Below, in pieces: positions 26,599 through 34,326 of a stretch of DNA of 64,000 nucleotides. The position numbers were made by a program, and so were the translations under genes. The notes beneath the pieces are model-generated. The model was not told where the DNA came from. It saw only the letters and a program-made list of their open reading frames with translations, and searched no databases. Source of the DNA: Streptomyces sp. ISL-98 (GTDB taxonomy: Bacteria > Actinomycetota > Actinomycetes > Streptomycetales > Streptomycetaceae); assembly GCF_018614055.1 (NCBI RefSeq), contig NZ_JAGGPB010000025.1, positions 62,001 to 126,000 on the forward strand, in the 5' to 3' direction. The first letter of the stretch is position 1, and every line of letters starts with the position of its first letter.

Positions 26599-27336
26599 AT
26601 GCGTACTTCCATCCACCGCCCTGCCGTACTCGCCGCGACCGCCGTCGCCGCACTCAGCCTGACGCTCACTGCCTGCGGCGGCGGCGACGCGAAGGGCGAG
26701 GGGGCGGCGGCCGAGTCCGCCTCGACCCCGAAGGCGGCCGACGTCGGCTCCGGCTCCGGCTCCGGCTCCGAGAAGGACACGGCCGCCGACAGCGAGGCCA
26801 CGCAGGGTGGAACGGGCACGGGCACCTCCGGTTCTGACACCGCGGGCTCGGACTCGACCGGCACCGCCGCGCAGGCCGGTTCCAAGAGGAAGAGCAGCGG
26901 CAAGACCCCCGCCTGCACCGTCAACGACGTGAAGATCTCCGCGGCCAAGCAGGACGGCGTACCCACCACGCACATCACGCTGACCGCGACGAACGTCTCG
27001 GGCCACGCCTGCACGCTGCTCCAGTACCCGCTGATCGCGTTCGGCGACATCCAGACCGCCAAGGACGTTCCGGCCGTCGCCAAGAGCAAGCCGGCCGCTC
27101 CCGTCGTGCTGAACGCCGACGCCCCGGCCTACGCTGCGGTACGCATCAACGAGGGCGGCGTCGACGAAGGCAACCGCGTCGTCACCTCCTTCAACGTGAA
27201 CCTCTTCGCCGCCGAGGGCCCCGCCGAGGGCAGCACGGTCGTCACCGCGCCCGAGGGCGGCATAGCGGTCGACGACGCGGTCGCGAAGACTGGCTACTGG
27301 ACGCCGCAGCTGCGCAACGGCGCCGACGAATTCTGA
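26599..27336 (+). CDS. DUF4232 lipoprotein
   Basis: A 245-residue lipoprotein. The signal RTSIHRPAVLAATAVAALSL ends in lipobox LTAC followed by GGGD. A low-complexity Ser/Gly/Glu linker spans about 25-105, including a run of alternating Gly-Ser codons. The C-terminal domain (TPACTVNDVKISAAKQDG, NVSGHACTLLQYPLIAFGD, to FNVNLFAAEGP) has the DUF4232 pattern with two conserved cysteines that could form a disulfide. Function unknown; common on Streptomyces surfaces. ATG 26599 follows a GGGGAG box. A hairpin terminator follows the gene. Confidence 0.88.
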   Translation: MRTSIHRPAVLAATAVAALSLTLTACGGGDAKGEGAAAESASTPKAADVGSGSGSGSEKDTAADSEATQGGTGTGTSGSDTAGSDSTGTAAQAGSKRKSSGKTPACTVNDVKISAAKQDGVPTTHITLTATNVSGHACTLLQYPLIAFGDIQTAKDVPAVAKSKPAAPVVLNADAPAYAAVRINEGGVDEGNRVVTSFNVNLFAAEGPAEGSTVVTAPEGGIAVDDAVAKTGYWTPQLRNGADEF

Positions 27337-27371
27337 GGCTCGCCCAGGGCACTGACCCGAGCGCGTGCAAG

Positions 27372-27395
27372 TGAGGCCCCGACCCCGGTCGGGGC
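27372..27395 (+). terminator. hairpin terminator
   Basis: Nine-base arms aggccccga and tcggggcct with a six-base loop, followed by tccct, 36 bases after the DUF4232 lipoprotein stop. Confidence 0.8.
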
Positions 27396-27530
27396 CTTCC
27401 CTGTGGGCCCCGTGGGCAAGGCGCAAAGGCGTCGGACGAGTCGGCCGAAGATCGGTCAGGGGTCACCGAATGGGCCGGAGGCCACGCAAGCCGAGTGGAA
27501 CATTGAGCTGCCGCGAGGCAGGCTGTAGCC

Positions 27531-28697
27531 ATGCGGTCGCTCCTTCGCTCTCTCCGGCCAGAGGCGGGCGGCCATAGCCGGGTCGCCCTCACGCTTGCGC
27601 AGTGTGTGCCTTTCGCGATCGCACTGGCCGTGGTGGTTATCGAGCTCACGCCTTTGCACTTTCTGTATACGGGCCCCATGCTCACCGCGACGCCGGCACT
27701 GGCCGCGGTGACGATGGGCCCCAAAGGCACCATCTCGGCAGCGGCTTTCGCTCTGGCCGTCAGCGTGACCACCGCGACCTACAACGAGGCGTGGGGCAGC
27801 CAGATGGTCTACACCAATTTCCTGGCTGTTTTCGTGGTGTCCGTGGCCGCTGTCATGGGAAGTAGTGCCGTTCGCACTCTCAGGGAGAAAGAACTCCACC
27901 AGGTCCGACGAATCGCTGTCGCAGCCCAGGAGGTCCTGCTGCACCCTGTGCCACCTCGGCTGGGCCCGGTGCGGGCGGCCAGCATGTACCTCGCGGCTGA
28001 GACGGGAGCGCAGATCGGCGGCGATCTGTACGAGGCTGTGCAGACCCGGTACGGGGTCCGCATGATCGTGGGGGACGTCCGGGGCAAGGGACTGCCTGCC
28101 GTGCGCGCGGCCGCAGCCGTGCTGGGCGCGTTCCGGGAATCCGTGCACTACGAGGACGACCTCGTGGAGGTCATCAACCATTGCGCGGCTGCGCTGCGAC
28201 GGGGGGACGCCGTGCCCGGTGCGGTCGATCAGGACGTTCTGCTGGAGGGTTTCGTCACCGCGGTGGTGGCCCAGGTGCCCGACACACACGAGGTCCAATT
28301 GGTCAACCGCGGCCATCCCCCTCCGCTGGTGCTGCGCCAAGGCACGGTTCAGGCCCTGATGCCCACCTCACCGTTCCCGCCACTCGGCCTGGAAGACCTC
28401 ATCATCGGTCCCCCTGGCAAGACGGACAGCTATCCGTTCGCACCCGGCGACCGTCTGCTGCTGCACACCGACGGCGTGATCGAAGCACGCAATCGCGACA
28501 ACGAGTTTTTCCCCCTGCCCGAGGCCATGGAGGAGCTGCACACTCGTACTCCGCACGAGTTCCTGGAACAACTGCACCAAGGACTGATCCGCCACACCGA
28601 TGGCCGCCTGGCGGACGATGTGGCGATGATCCTCGTTGACCGGCTCGCCGAAGAAGCCGGCGCAGCTGCCGCCCCCTCGGGTGACAGACGGCACTGA
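27531..28697 (+). CDS. membrane-anchored SpoIIE/RsbU-type phosphatase
   Basis: A 388-residue protein phosphatase. The N-terminal 110 residues hold four predicted membrane helices (VPFAIALAVVVIEL, GPMLTATPALAAVTM, TISAAAFALAVSV, LAVFVVSVAAVMG). A short linker (REKELHQVRRIAVAAQ) leads to a PP2C/SpoIIE domain: GAQIGGDLYEAVQT, MIVGDVRGKGLPAV, GHPPPLVLRQG, DRLLLHTDGVIEARN and LADDVAMILVDR. It probably dephosphorylates an anti-anti-sigma factor at the membrane. No N-terminal sensor other than the membrane helices is present. The ribosome binding site before ATG 27531 is weak. Second SpoIIE-type phosphatase in this window. Confidence 0.9.
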   Translation: MRSLLRSLRPEAGGHSRVALTLAQCVPFAIALAVVVIELTPLHFLYTGPMLTATPALAAVTMGPKGTISAAAFALAVSVTTATYNEAWGSQMVYTNFLAVFVVSVAAVMGSSAVRTLREKELHQVRRIAVAAQEVLLHPVPPRLGPVRAASMYLAAETGAQIGGDLYEAVQTRYGVRMIVGDVRGKGLPAVRAAAAVLGAFRESVHYEDDLVEVINHCAAALRRGDAVPGAVDQDVLLEGFVTAVVAQVPDTHEVQLVNRGHPPPLVLRQGTVQALMPTSPFPPLGLEDLIIGPPGKTDSYPFAPGDRLLLHTDGVIEARNRDNEFFPLPEAMEELHTRTPHEFLEQLHQGLIRHTDGRLADDVAMILVDRLAEEAGAAAAPSGDRRH

Positions 28698-28841
28698 CCA
28701 CCTCCCCCCGCCAGCGATCGACGCTGATTCTGCGACACGGCGCGATCCGGACGCCGGTTCCGGCTTGCGGTTTCCGCTGCGTCAACTCGTACGGTCGTCT
28801 GTGTGGCCGGAGCGACCGGCCCGGCGATGGGAGGCATGGCC

Positions 28842-29603
28842 ATGGCCTGGTCGATCTCGGATGTGGCCCGGATGTCCGGGGTGACGTCCCGGACGCTGCG
28901 GCATTACGACGAGATCGGTCTGCTGCCGCCCGCGTGGATCGGAAGTAACGGGCACCGCTACTACGAAGAGGCCGATCTGCTGCGGCTGCAGCAGATCCTG
29001 CTGATGCGGGAGTTGGACCTGGGACTGCGCGAGATCCAGGCGGTTCTGGACAGCCATGTCGATCAGGTGACTGTGCTGCGCGAGCACCACCGGCGGCTGC
29101 TCAGGGAGCGCGACCGGCTGGAGACACTCGTCCGCACAGTCGGGCGGACCATCGCCGAACTGGAGGAAGGCAAGGACAACAACGACATGGCAAAGATCAA
29201 CAGGCCGGAGAACCTGTTCGAGGGATTCGAGCACTCCCCCGCCGATGCCGAGGTGCGCGAGCGGTGGCCGAAGGCGTGGGAGCAGTCCCGGCAGGCCATC
29301 GAGACGATGACTGCCGAGGACCAGGAGCAGTGGCAGCGTGAGGTGACGGCACAGATGATCCGTATTGCGGAGTTCATGGTGGCCGGCACACCGGTTGCCG
29401 ATCCTGCGGTGCAGGCCGAACTGGACGCCCACTACCAGGGCGTCTGCCGGTTCTGGACCCCGAACGCGGCCGCGTACAGGGGACTGGGCCAGACCTACGT
29501 CGACGACCCGCAGATCCGTGCGAACTACGACAAGATTACCGACGGGCTGGCCGTCTACCAGCGCGACGCGATGGTCCTCTACGCCGATGCCCGGCTGAGC
29601 TGA
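28842..29603 (+). CDS. TipA-like MerR-family regulator with TipAS domain
   Basis: A 253-residue protein, the same size as S. lividans TipAL. Residues 1-110 are a MerR DNA-binding domain and coiled coil (WSISDVARMSGVTSRTLRHY, GLLPPAW, NGHRYYEEADLLRLQQIL). Residues about 120-253 form the TipAS antibiotic-recognition fold (FEGFEHSPADAEVRERWPKA, YRGLGQTYVDDP). In TipAS a cysteine in the loop near this block binds thiopeptides covalently; here the aligned stretch reads RFWTPNAAAYRGLG, without that Cys, so the ligand or mode of binding may differ (alignment from memory). GGGAGG precedes ATG 28842. The internal M (MAKINRPE, about residue 117) could start a short TipAS-like form. Confidence 0.9.
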   Translation: MAWSISDVARMSGVTSRTLRHYDEIGLLPPAWIGSNGHRYYEEADLLRLQQILLMRELDLGLREIQAVLDSHVDQVTVLREHHRRLLRERDRLETLVRTVGRTIAELEEGKDNNDMAKINRPENLFEGFEHSPADAEVRERWPKAWEQSRQAIETMTAEDQEQWQREVTAQMIRIAEFMVAGTPVADPAVQAELDAHYQGVCRFWTPNAAAYRGLGQTYVDDPQIRANYDKITDGLAVYQRDAMVLYADARLS

Positions 29604-29618
29604 CCGACGGCTCACACC

Positions 29619-29642
29619 GCCGGGGGGCTGCAGACCCCCGGC
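29619..29642 (+). terminator. hairpin terminator
   Basis: Eight-base G+C arms (gccggggg and cccccggc) around an eight-base loop, 16 bases after the tipA-like stop. Confidence 0.75.
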
Positions 29643-29664
29643 GACAACCAACTCTCCCCCACTT

Positions 29665-30098
29665 CCAGAAGGCTCGACCCACTTCGCGAGCACAGGGACG
29701 CAGAGGTGATCGCGAGCATGCCCGGCATCGGGTCACTGCTCGGTGCCGAGTTTCTCGCGTCCACTGGTGGCGACATGGTCGTGTTCGGCACCTCCGACCG
29801 TCTGGCCGGATTCGCCGGTGTGGCCCCAGCCCCACGCGACTCGGGCCGGATCAGCGGCAACCTGCACCGGCCCAAGCGATACAGCAGAGGTCTCCAACGC
29901 GTCTTCTACACCTCCGCGTTGATCAGCATCCGATTCTGCGACGAGTCCCGCCGCTTCTACGACCGCAAACGCGCCGAAGGGAAACGACACACCCAGGCCG
30001 TGCTCGCTCTCGCCCGCCGACGAGTCAACGTTCTGTGGGCCCTGCTCCGTGACGGGCGGTGCTACGAACCGGCACCACCCGTCACAACAGCGGCTTGA
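29665..30098 (+). pseudogene. IS110-family transposase, C-terminal fragment
   Basis: The plus strand encodes the Transposase_20 half of an IS110/IS1111 transposase: EVIASMPGIGSLLGAEFL, then LAGFAGVAPAPRDSGRISG, RGLQRVFYTSALISIRFC, YDRKRAEGKRHTQAVLALAR, closing RRVNVLWALLRDGR. Homology begins around DPLREHRDAE at about 29670. The N-terminal DEDD catalytic half (about 200 residues) is absent, so it cannot transpose. The fragment ends nine bases before the stop of the deaminase gene on the other strand. It marks the left border of the decayed purine-catabolism segment. Confidence 0.9.
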
Positions 30099-30106
30099 CA
30101 ACGAGA

Positions 30107-30610
30107 TTAGTAATCGGTGCGGTCCGATTTGGCCAGCCACGCGTCGAACGGCGCCGTACGGTTCGGCAGGTCCAGCCGCTCGACCGGCATCGGCCACATC
30201 GACTGGGGCTTCTTCTCGAACAGGTCGTAGAACTTGCGGTCGTCGAAACCGGCCACCGCGGCATCGTGCCGATCGGCGGCGTAGACGATCCGGTCGACTC
30301 GCGCCCACAGTGCGGAGGAAAGGCACATCGGACACGGCTCACACGAGGTGACCAGGACGCAGCCCTCGAGCGAGAAGGTGTCCAGTTTCTTGCAGGCGGC
30401 ACGCATCGCGCTCACTTCAGCGTGCGCCGTCGGGTCCAGGGTCGCGGTGACCTGGTTGTTCCCGATCGCGACAACCTCGCCGTCCTTGGCGACCAGTGCG
30501 CCGAACGGACCGCCGCCGTTCGTCACGCTGTTGGTGGCCAACCTGATCGCCTCTTCCATCCAGGCTCGCTCGAACTCCTGGACGCTCGTTTCTTGGGTGT
30601 GCGCGGTCAT
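30107..30610 (-). CDS. guanine-deaminase-like nucleoside/nucleobase deaminase
   Basis: A 167-residue zinc deaminase of the CDA/GuaD/TadA superfamily. Zinc and catalytic residues are present: HAEVSAMRAA (His, Glu) and SCEPCPMCLSSALWARVDRI (Cys, Cys). GGPFGALV and the C-terminal FYDLFEKKP..MWPMPVERL helix resemble guanine deaminases, which make xanthine. AGGAG precedes ATG 30610. Upstream on the same strand lie remnants of xanthine dehydrogenase genes, the next enzyme in guanine breakdown, so the original operon was likely for purine catabolism. This gene looks intact. Confidence 0.88.
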   Translation of the reverse strand: MTAHTQETSVQEFERAWMEEAIRLATNSVTNGGGPFGALVAKDGEVVAIGNNQVTATLDPTAHAEVSAMRAACKKLDTFSLEGCVLVTSCEPCPMCLSSALWARVDRIVYAADRHDAAVAGFDDRKFYDLFEKKPQSMWPMPVERLDLPNRTAPFDAWLAKSDRTDY

Positions 30611-30751
30611 GGTCACTCCTATTTCGAAGACGGTGGGGACTTCCCGGATGCTCTGCCCATGCGGACACCGCACCCGGGGCAACACATGGCACCCCTCGGG
30701 TGCCGCCTTGAGATCAGCGCTGCCAGCGGCATCCGCGGGAGATCATCGCGA

Positions 30752-31243
30752 CTAGACGCCGACAATGTGCTCCGGCTTGACCGGGGTGTGGGTCAGGTTC
30801 AGCCCGGTCGCATTGCGGATGGCGTTCACGACCGCCGGGGTGGCGGAGATGGTGGGCGGTTCGCCGACACCACGCACGCCGTACGGAGCGTTCGGGTCGC
30901 CCTTTTCGATCACATCCACCGCCATCGGCGGCGTGTCCAAAATGGTCGGGATCAGGTAGTCGGTGAACGACGGATTGCGGATCTTGCCGAAAACCGTCCC
31001 GTCGGGCGCCTCGCGTCGATCAAACCGGTGAGACGCGGGCAGATGCAGCAGCGAGGGGATCGGTGCCACGTGGTACAGGTGGTGTCCCGCCACCAGCGCG
31101 TGTCCCTGCAGACTCTGGTAGGGCAACGCCTCCCACAGCGCATCGGCCAGCACAGCGTTGCGATCGTCGAGTTCCGCGGTAACGGTGATACCCAGATCAG
31201 GCCAGGCGACCTCAACATGCCGACCGGTTAACGTCTCAGTCAC
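30752..31243 (-). pseudogene. chimera: DUF3830-like start fused to xanthine dehydrogenase molybdopterin-subunit tail
   Basis: A 163-codon open frame with a good start (GTG 31243, AAGGAG seven bases upstream) joins two unrelated pieces. Residues about 1-85 (VAWPDLGITVTAELDDRNA, ALPYQSLQGHALVAGHHLYH, DRREAPDGTVF) look like the DUF3830 family. Residues about 86-163 (GKIRNPSFTDYLIPTILDTP, YGVRGVGEPPTISATPAVVNAI) are the last 75-80 residues of the molybdopterin-binding large subunit of xanthine dehydrogenases, normally over 700 residues. The join at TVF/GKI is in frame. This is what an internal deletion would leave; the product cannot be a working dehydrogenase. It could still be translated. Confidence 0.8.
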
Positions 31244-31421
31244 GGCTTTCTCCTTCGTTCGGCATGATGTCAGGAGGATCGAGCAGAGTGGTCGACCGAC
31301 GGTGGTCCATGTTGATCTCGACCACCACGCCGGTACCGCCCGCGATCGGCTTCGCGTCCGGATGCTGGGCCTTTGCGGCCAGCGCTTCCCCCTGTGGCAG
31401 GTCGGAGCAAGTCCACGGCAC
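31236..31421 (-). pseudogene. xanthine dehydrogenase FAD-subunit stub
   Basis: A 61-codon frame contains EALAAKAQHPDAKPIAGGTG followed by VVVEINMDHRRSTTLLD, the FAD-binding start of CoxM/XdhB-type flavin subunits (normally about 280 residues; the usual motif is PIAGGTD). Both the first dozen residues and everything after LLD are lost. Its stop overlaps the start of the chimeric gene downstream, so it belongs to the same collapsed operon. Non-functional. Confidence 0.75.
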
Positions 31422-32512
31422 TCATCCCTTGCTTTGCCGCAACTTGCCTTGCCTCGTTGCAACTTGTTGAGGAGTACACAGCCGCCCGAGTGGAGTCAGC
31501 TAGGAGTGGAAGACATGAAAGCGTCTGCAAGCTCTTCGTAGACTCCTACAAGAGTGGGTCAGACCTGCGGCGTTAGCCAACTCCTGGTACTCCAGCCGTA
31601 GTTCGTGATCAGGCTGGCGGGGGTCGGTGCAGGGACGGCTGCGGCCACCGATGATCACCGTGTGGTGTGAGGACAAGCGAAGATCAAGCGGTGGCCGCGT
31701 GCTTCCCGGTGAACGATCACCGCCGTGCGATGGTCCACATGAACGCCGCCACTCTGCGTCGCGGCATCGGATGCCCGGAAGCCCGAAGGCGTGACGGTCC
31801 AGCGGACACGGCGAACACCGGACCACCTGCCGCTCTACCCAGAGGCATCAAGGGAGCCAACCACACAGAGCCCGTAACCGGTTCGCCGGTCGGGTCGCGT
31901 GGCAGTCCCCCGCCAGCGGACGACCTCTGCTCCCCGAAACGCCGCAAGGCGGCCCCAGCGACCCCGGATGAGACACGCCCCAGGCGTGATCACGCCGGAG
32001 AGCCCGGCCGCCACCCGGCTGCGACCCGCAGCTCACCCCCCTGGTGAATTGTGGAACAAGCCTTGGCATTCCCGAGGATCCCGCCAGTCGGTCACACCAT
32101 TGACCCACAGGTGGCATACGCCCTGACCTGCAGCAAGCGCGTCCAACGGTGCGCAGAAATCCGCCGAGTACGAGTACGTCGAGTGTGAGCGGCCCGTCGT
32201 CGACTCCGGTCATCGTGACCAGCTGGTCCCGGCCCCTGTCCCTCTGACGGGGCCGGACCAGGCAACTCGTCCTGGTCCGCCGACTGCGCGACCACCGCGC
32301 TTCGCGCGAACCAACCGAACAACGACCGAAGGCACACGTCAGACGACAGCGAGCTCCTGGCGACTACCTTCGACGAAGGCAAACAGGGCCTCCCGCAACT
32401 GCCCCTCCACGCGAGCGTCCACCCCGGTCAACTCGTCATCCAGGGTTGCCGCCGCCGACCGCGCCCTGTGGTGAGCTACGTGCTTTTGAACTCGACTACG
32501 CGGCGAAGAAGC
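31422..32512. other. about 1.1 kb without an intact gene
   Basis: No supported gene. Open frames here lack ribosome binding sites and families. On the minus strand at about 32345-32510 a start-less frame reads coherently (LDDELTGVDARVEGQLREAL, then FAFVEGSRQELAVV) directly after the stop of the membrane-protein gene, and may be the C-terminal relic of a helical protein. A hairpin lies at 32223-32261. Together with neighbouring relics this is decayed sequence. Confidence 0.5.
32223..32261. terminator. G+C hairpin, possible terminator
   Basis: An inverted repeat with arms ctggtcccggcccc and ggggccggaccag (one bulged base) around an 11-12-base loop, inside the gene-poor stretch. It could be a leftover terminator of a lost minus-strand gene. 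Confidence 0.5.
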
Positions 32513-32998
32513 TCACCCGTCAGACGTAACCGTCCTCCCGTGGTTGCCGCGGGAGCTGGAACGCAGCGCAATGGCGCACCATATGGCCGCAGCCGTCAGT
32601 GCAGCCGCAGCCGTCGCACCCAGCACCAGTGCCTCCGGCCGCCAGCCCAGCGAGAGCCGGGTGCCCAGGGCGGTGAGCACGGCTGCGATCCGCCCTGGGG
32701 CGTAGACCGGCACCCTGGCGGCGGCAGCCCGCAGTGCGGCTGCCACCGCCAGGCCGGTCGCCGTCCAGGCGACCAAATACGGCCAGACTGCCCCCGGAGC
32801 GGCGGACCGCAGCCCGTATTCCTCGGGGCCGATACGGAACAAGGCGCTCGCCCAACCCAGGCCCACCCCGAGGACGGTGATGCCGGCCACCCACAAGGCA
32901 TGACGCCACAGCGGTCCGGGCCGCACGGCCTCTTCGTATTCGCCAGGGCCGGAGGGGTCGAGGTCGTCAGGGCTGGAAGGGTCGATGAGTTCGATCAT
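32513..32998 (-). CDS. small integral membrane protein, unknown
   Basis: A 161-residue protein. The first 40 residues are acidic (IDPSSPDDLDPSGPGEYEE), followed by about four hydrophobic segments (HALWVAGITVLGVGLGWA, WPYLVAWTATGLAVAAALR, IAAVLTALGTRLSL, ALVLGATAAAALTAAAIW). It ends in a short basic Ser/Arg tail. I do not recognise the family. I chose the ATG at 32998; the frame extends 13 codons further up but neither start has a clear ribosome binding site. It lies in a decayed region, yet its codon pattern is regular. Confidence 0.6.
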   Translation of the reverse strand: MIELIDPSSPDDLDPSGPGEYEEAVRPGPLWRHALWVAGITVLGVGLGWASALFRIGPEEYGLRSAAPGAVWPYLVAWTATGLAVAAALRAAAARVPVYAPGRIAAVLTALGTRLSLGWRPEALVLGATAAAALTAAAIWCAIALRSSSRGNHGRTVTSDG

Positions 32999-33224
32999 GC
33001 TCAGAAGGACGCGCCCTGGCGGCAGGACGTTCCGCACGAGGTAGGGGCGAGTTCCGAGTGACGGTCCACCAGCCAGCAGCCAAGCGAGTCGACAGTCAGC
33101 CCTTGCACCTTCCGCCGGTCACTTCTCAGGCTGTACTGAAAGCCGACTCGCGGCGACCAGCTCCACAAACACCAAATGCCGTGATCACCCCCAATGAGGG
33201 GCCGAGCGCAACCTGCTGGCAACG

Positions 33225-33345
33225 GGGAAGGTGGATGGCGCCGTCCGCTCCACCACCGCCCAGCACGAGACAGTCCGCAACACGGAGGCCGATGCGAACC
33301 GTGCGTGGCGCGTTGACCTGCCCGCCGATCGCCACGAGAGTTGAT
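33225..33345 (-). pseudogene. macro-domain relic
   Basis: A minus-strand frame contains CLVLGGGGADGAIHLPRC. The LGGGG.DGAIH loop is the ADP-ribose-binding signature of macro-domain (O-acetyl-ADP-ribose deacetylase/MacroD-type) proteins. The expected preceding NAAN motif is missing and the following part does not continue the family, so only about 40 residues of a decayed gene remain. The rest of the 33.0-33.38 kb interval shows no other gene. Confidence 0.45.
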
Positions 33346-33377
33346 CGCTGATGATTCCTCCCGATCAAAGGTGAATT

Positions 33378-34149
33378 GTGACACCGCAGGTCATTCCGCA
33401 CGACGTGCAGGGCTCCGGCCCGGAACGAGCCCTCATGCTTCACCACTGGCTTGCGGACCGGTCGAGCTTCGACGGGATGCGAACGCATCTCGCTGGGGAC
33501 GCGTACAGCTACGCGTTCCTGGACTGCCGTGGGTACGGCGAGGCGATGGACGCCGATGGTGAGTTCAGCATGGAGGAGGTCGCCGGCGACGCCCTCGCCG
33601 TGGCCGACCACTTGGGCTGGGAGACGTTCTCGGTCGTCGGCCACTCCATGGGCGGTATGGCGGCCCAGCTGATGCTGCTGAACGCTCCGTCGCGCGTCCG
33701 CTCGATCATCGGCGTATCGCCGGTCCCGGCGTCCGGCCTTCCGCTCGAAGGAGAGACCTGGGAACTGTTCGCGGGGGCCGAGCAGAACCCGGGCAACCGG
33801 AAGGCAATCATTCACAACACCACTGGTGAACGGCACAGCGACGCCTGGCTGGACGCCATGGTGAGCCGCTCGCTGGAACGAGCTTCCGCTCCGGCCTTCC
33901 GCGCGTATCTGGACTCCTGGTCGCGGACCGACTTCCATGAACTGGTCCAGGGCAACCCCGCCCGGGTATTCCTCATCGCCGGTGCCAACGACCCTGTGAT
34001 GGGAGCCGAGGCCCTGCGCGGCACGTGGGCTGCGGTGGTATCCGAATGCCGAGCTGGAGGTGCTCGAGGACGCCGGCCATTTCGCGCCCGAGGAGGCCCC
34101 GGAGGCCCTTGCCGCGGCCGTTGAGCGAGCCCTCGCCCGTCTGGACTGA
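33378..34149 (+). pseudogene. alpha/beta hydrolase with a C-terminal frameshift
   Basis: Frame 1 from GTG 33378 encodes a classic alpha/beta hydrolase: MLHHWLADRSSF oxyanion strand, LDCRGYGEA, the nucleophile VVGHSMGGMAAQ and VFLIAGANDPVMGAEALRG with the acid residue. After GTW at about 34028 this frame turns into Arg/Gly nonsense. One frame over, the sequence continues perfectly as LRWYPNAELEVLEDAGHFAP followed by EEAPEALAAAV up to the stop at 34149. One extra G in the tgggctg run explains this. The catalytic His (in AGHF) lies after the shift, so the shifted product would be inactive. Either a real mutation or a sequencing error. Confidence 0.88.
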
Positions 34150-34326
34150 GTACCGCCGCGGCCGGGCGGCGCCCGGCTGATCAAGGTCTCGGCCGGAGGA
34201 ATCCCTGGGGCGGCCGACGGTCTTGATGGAGAGGTTGAGGTGCCGTGCGCTCAGCCCTCCGGAGCCGTCCGCTCCTATCCTGGTGAGGGATGTTCCGGCT
34301 CACGGAGAGCGAGAAGAGGAGCCGCG

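Noticed and set aside
26760..26780. Gly/Ser codon repeat in the DUF4232 lipoprotein
   Set aside because: A short low-complexity linker repeat of the kind common after lipoprotein lipoboxes, not a separate element.
31500..31826. 108-codon minus-strand frame
   Set aside because: No family, no ribosome binding site, rich in rare-looking Arg/Cys/His residues; treated as decayed DNA.
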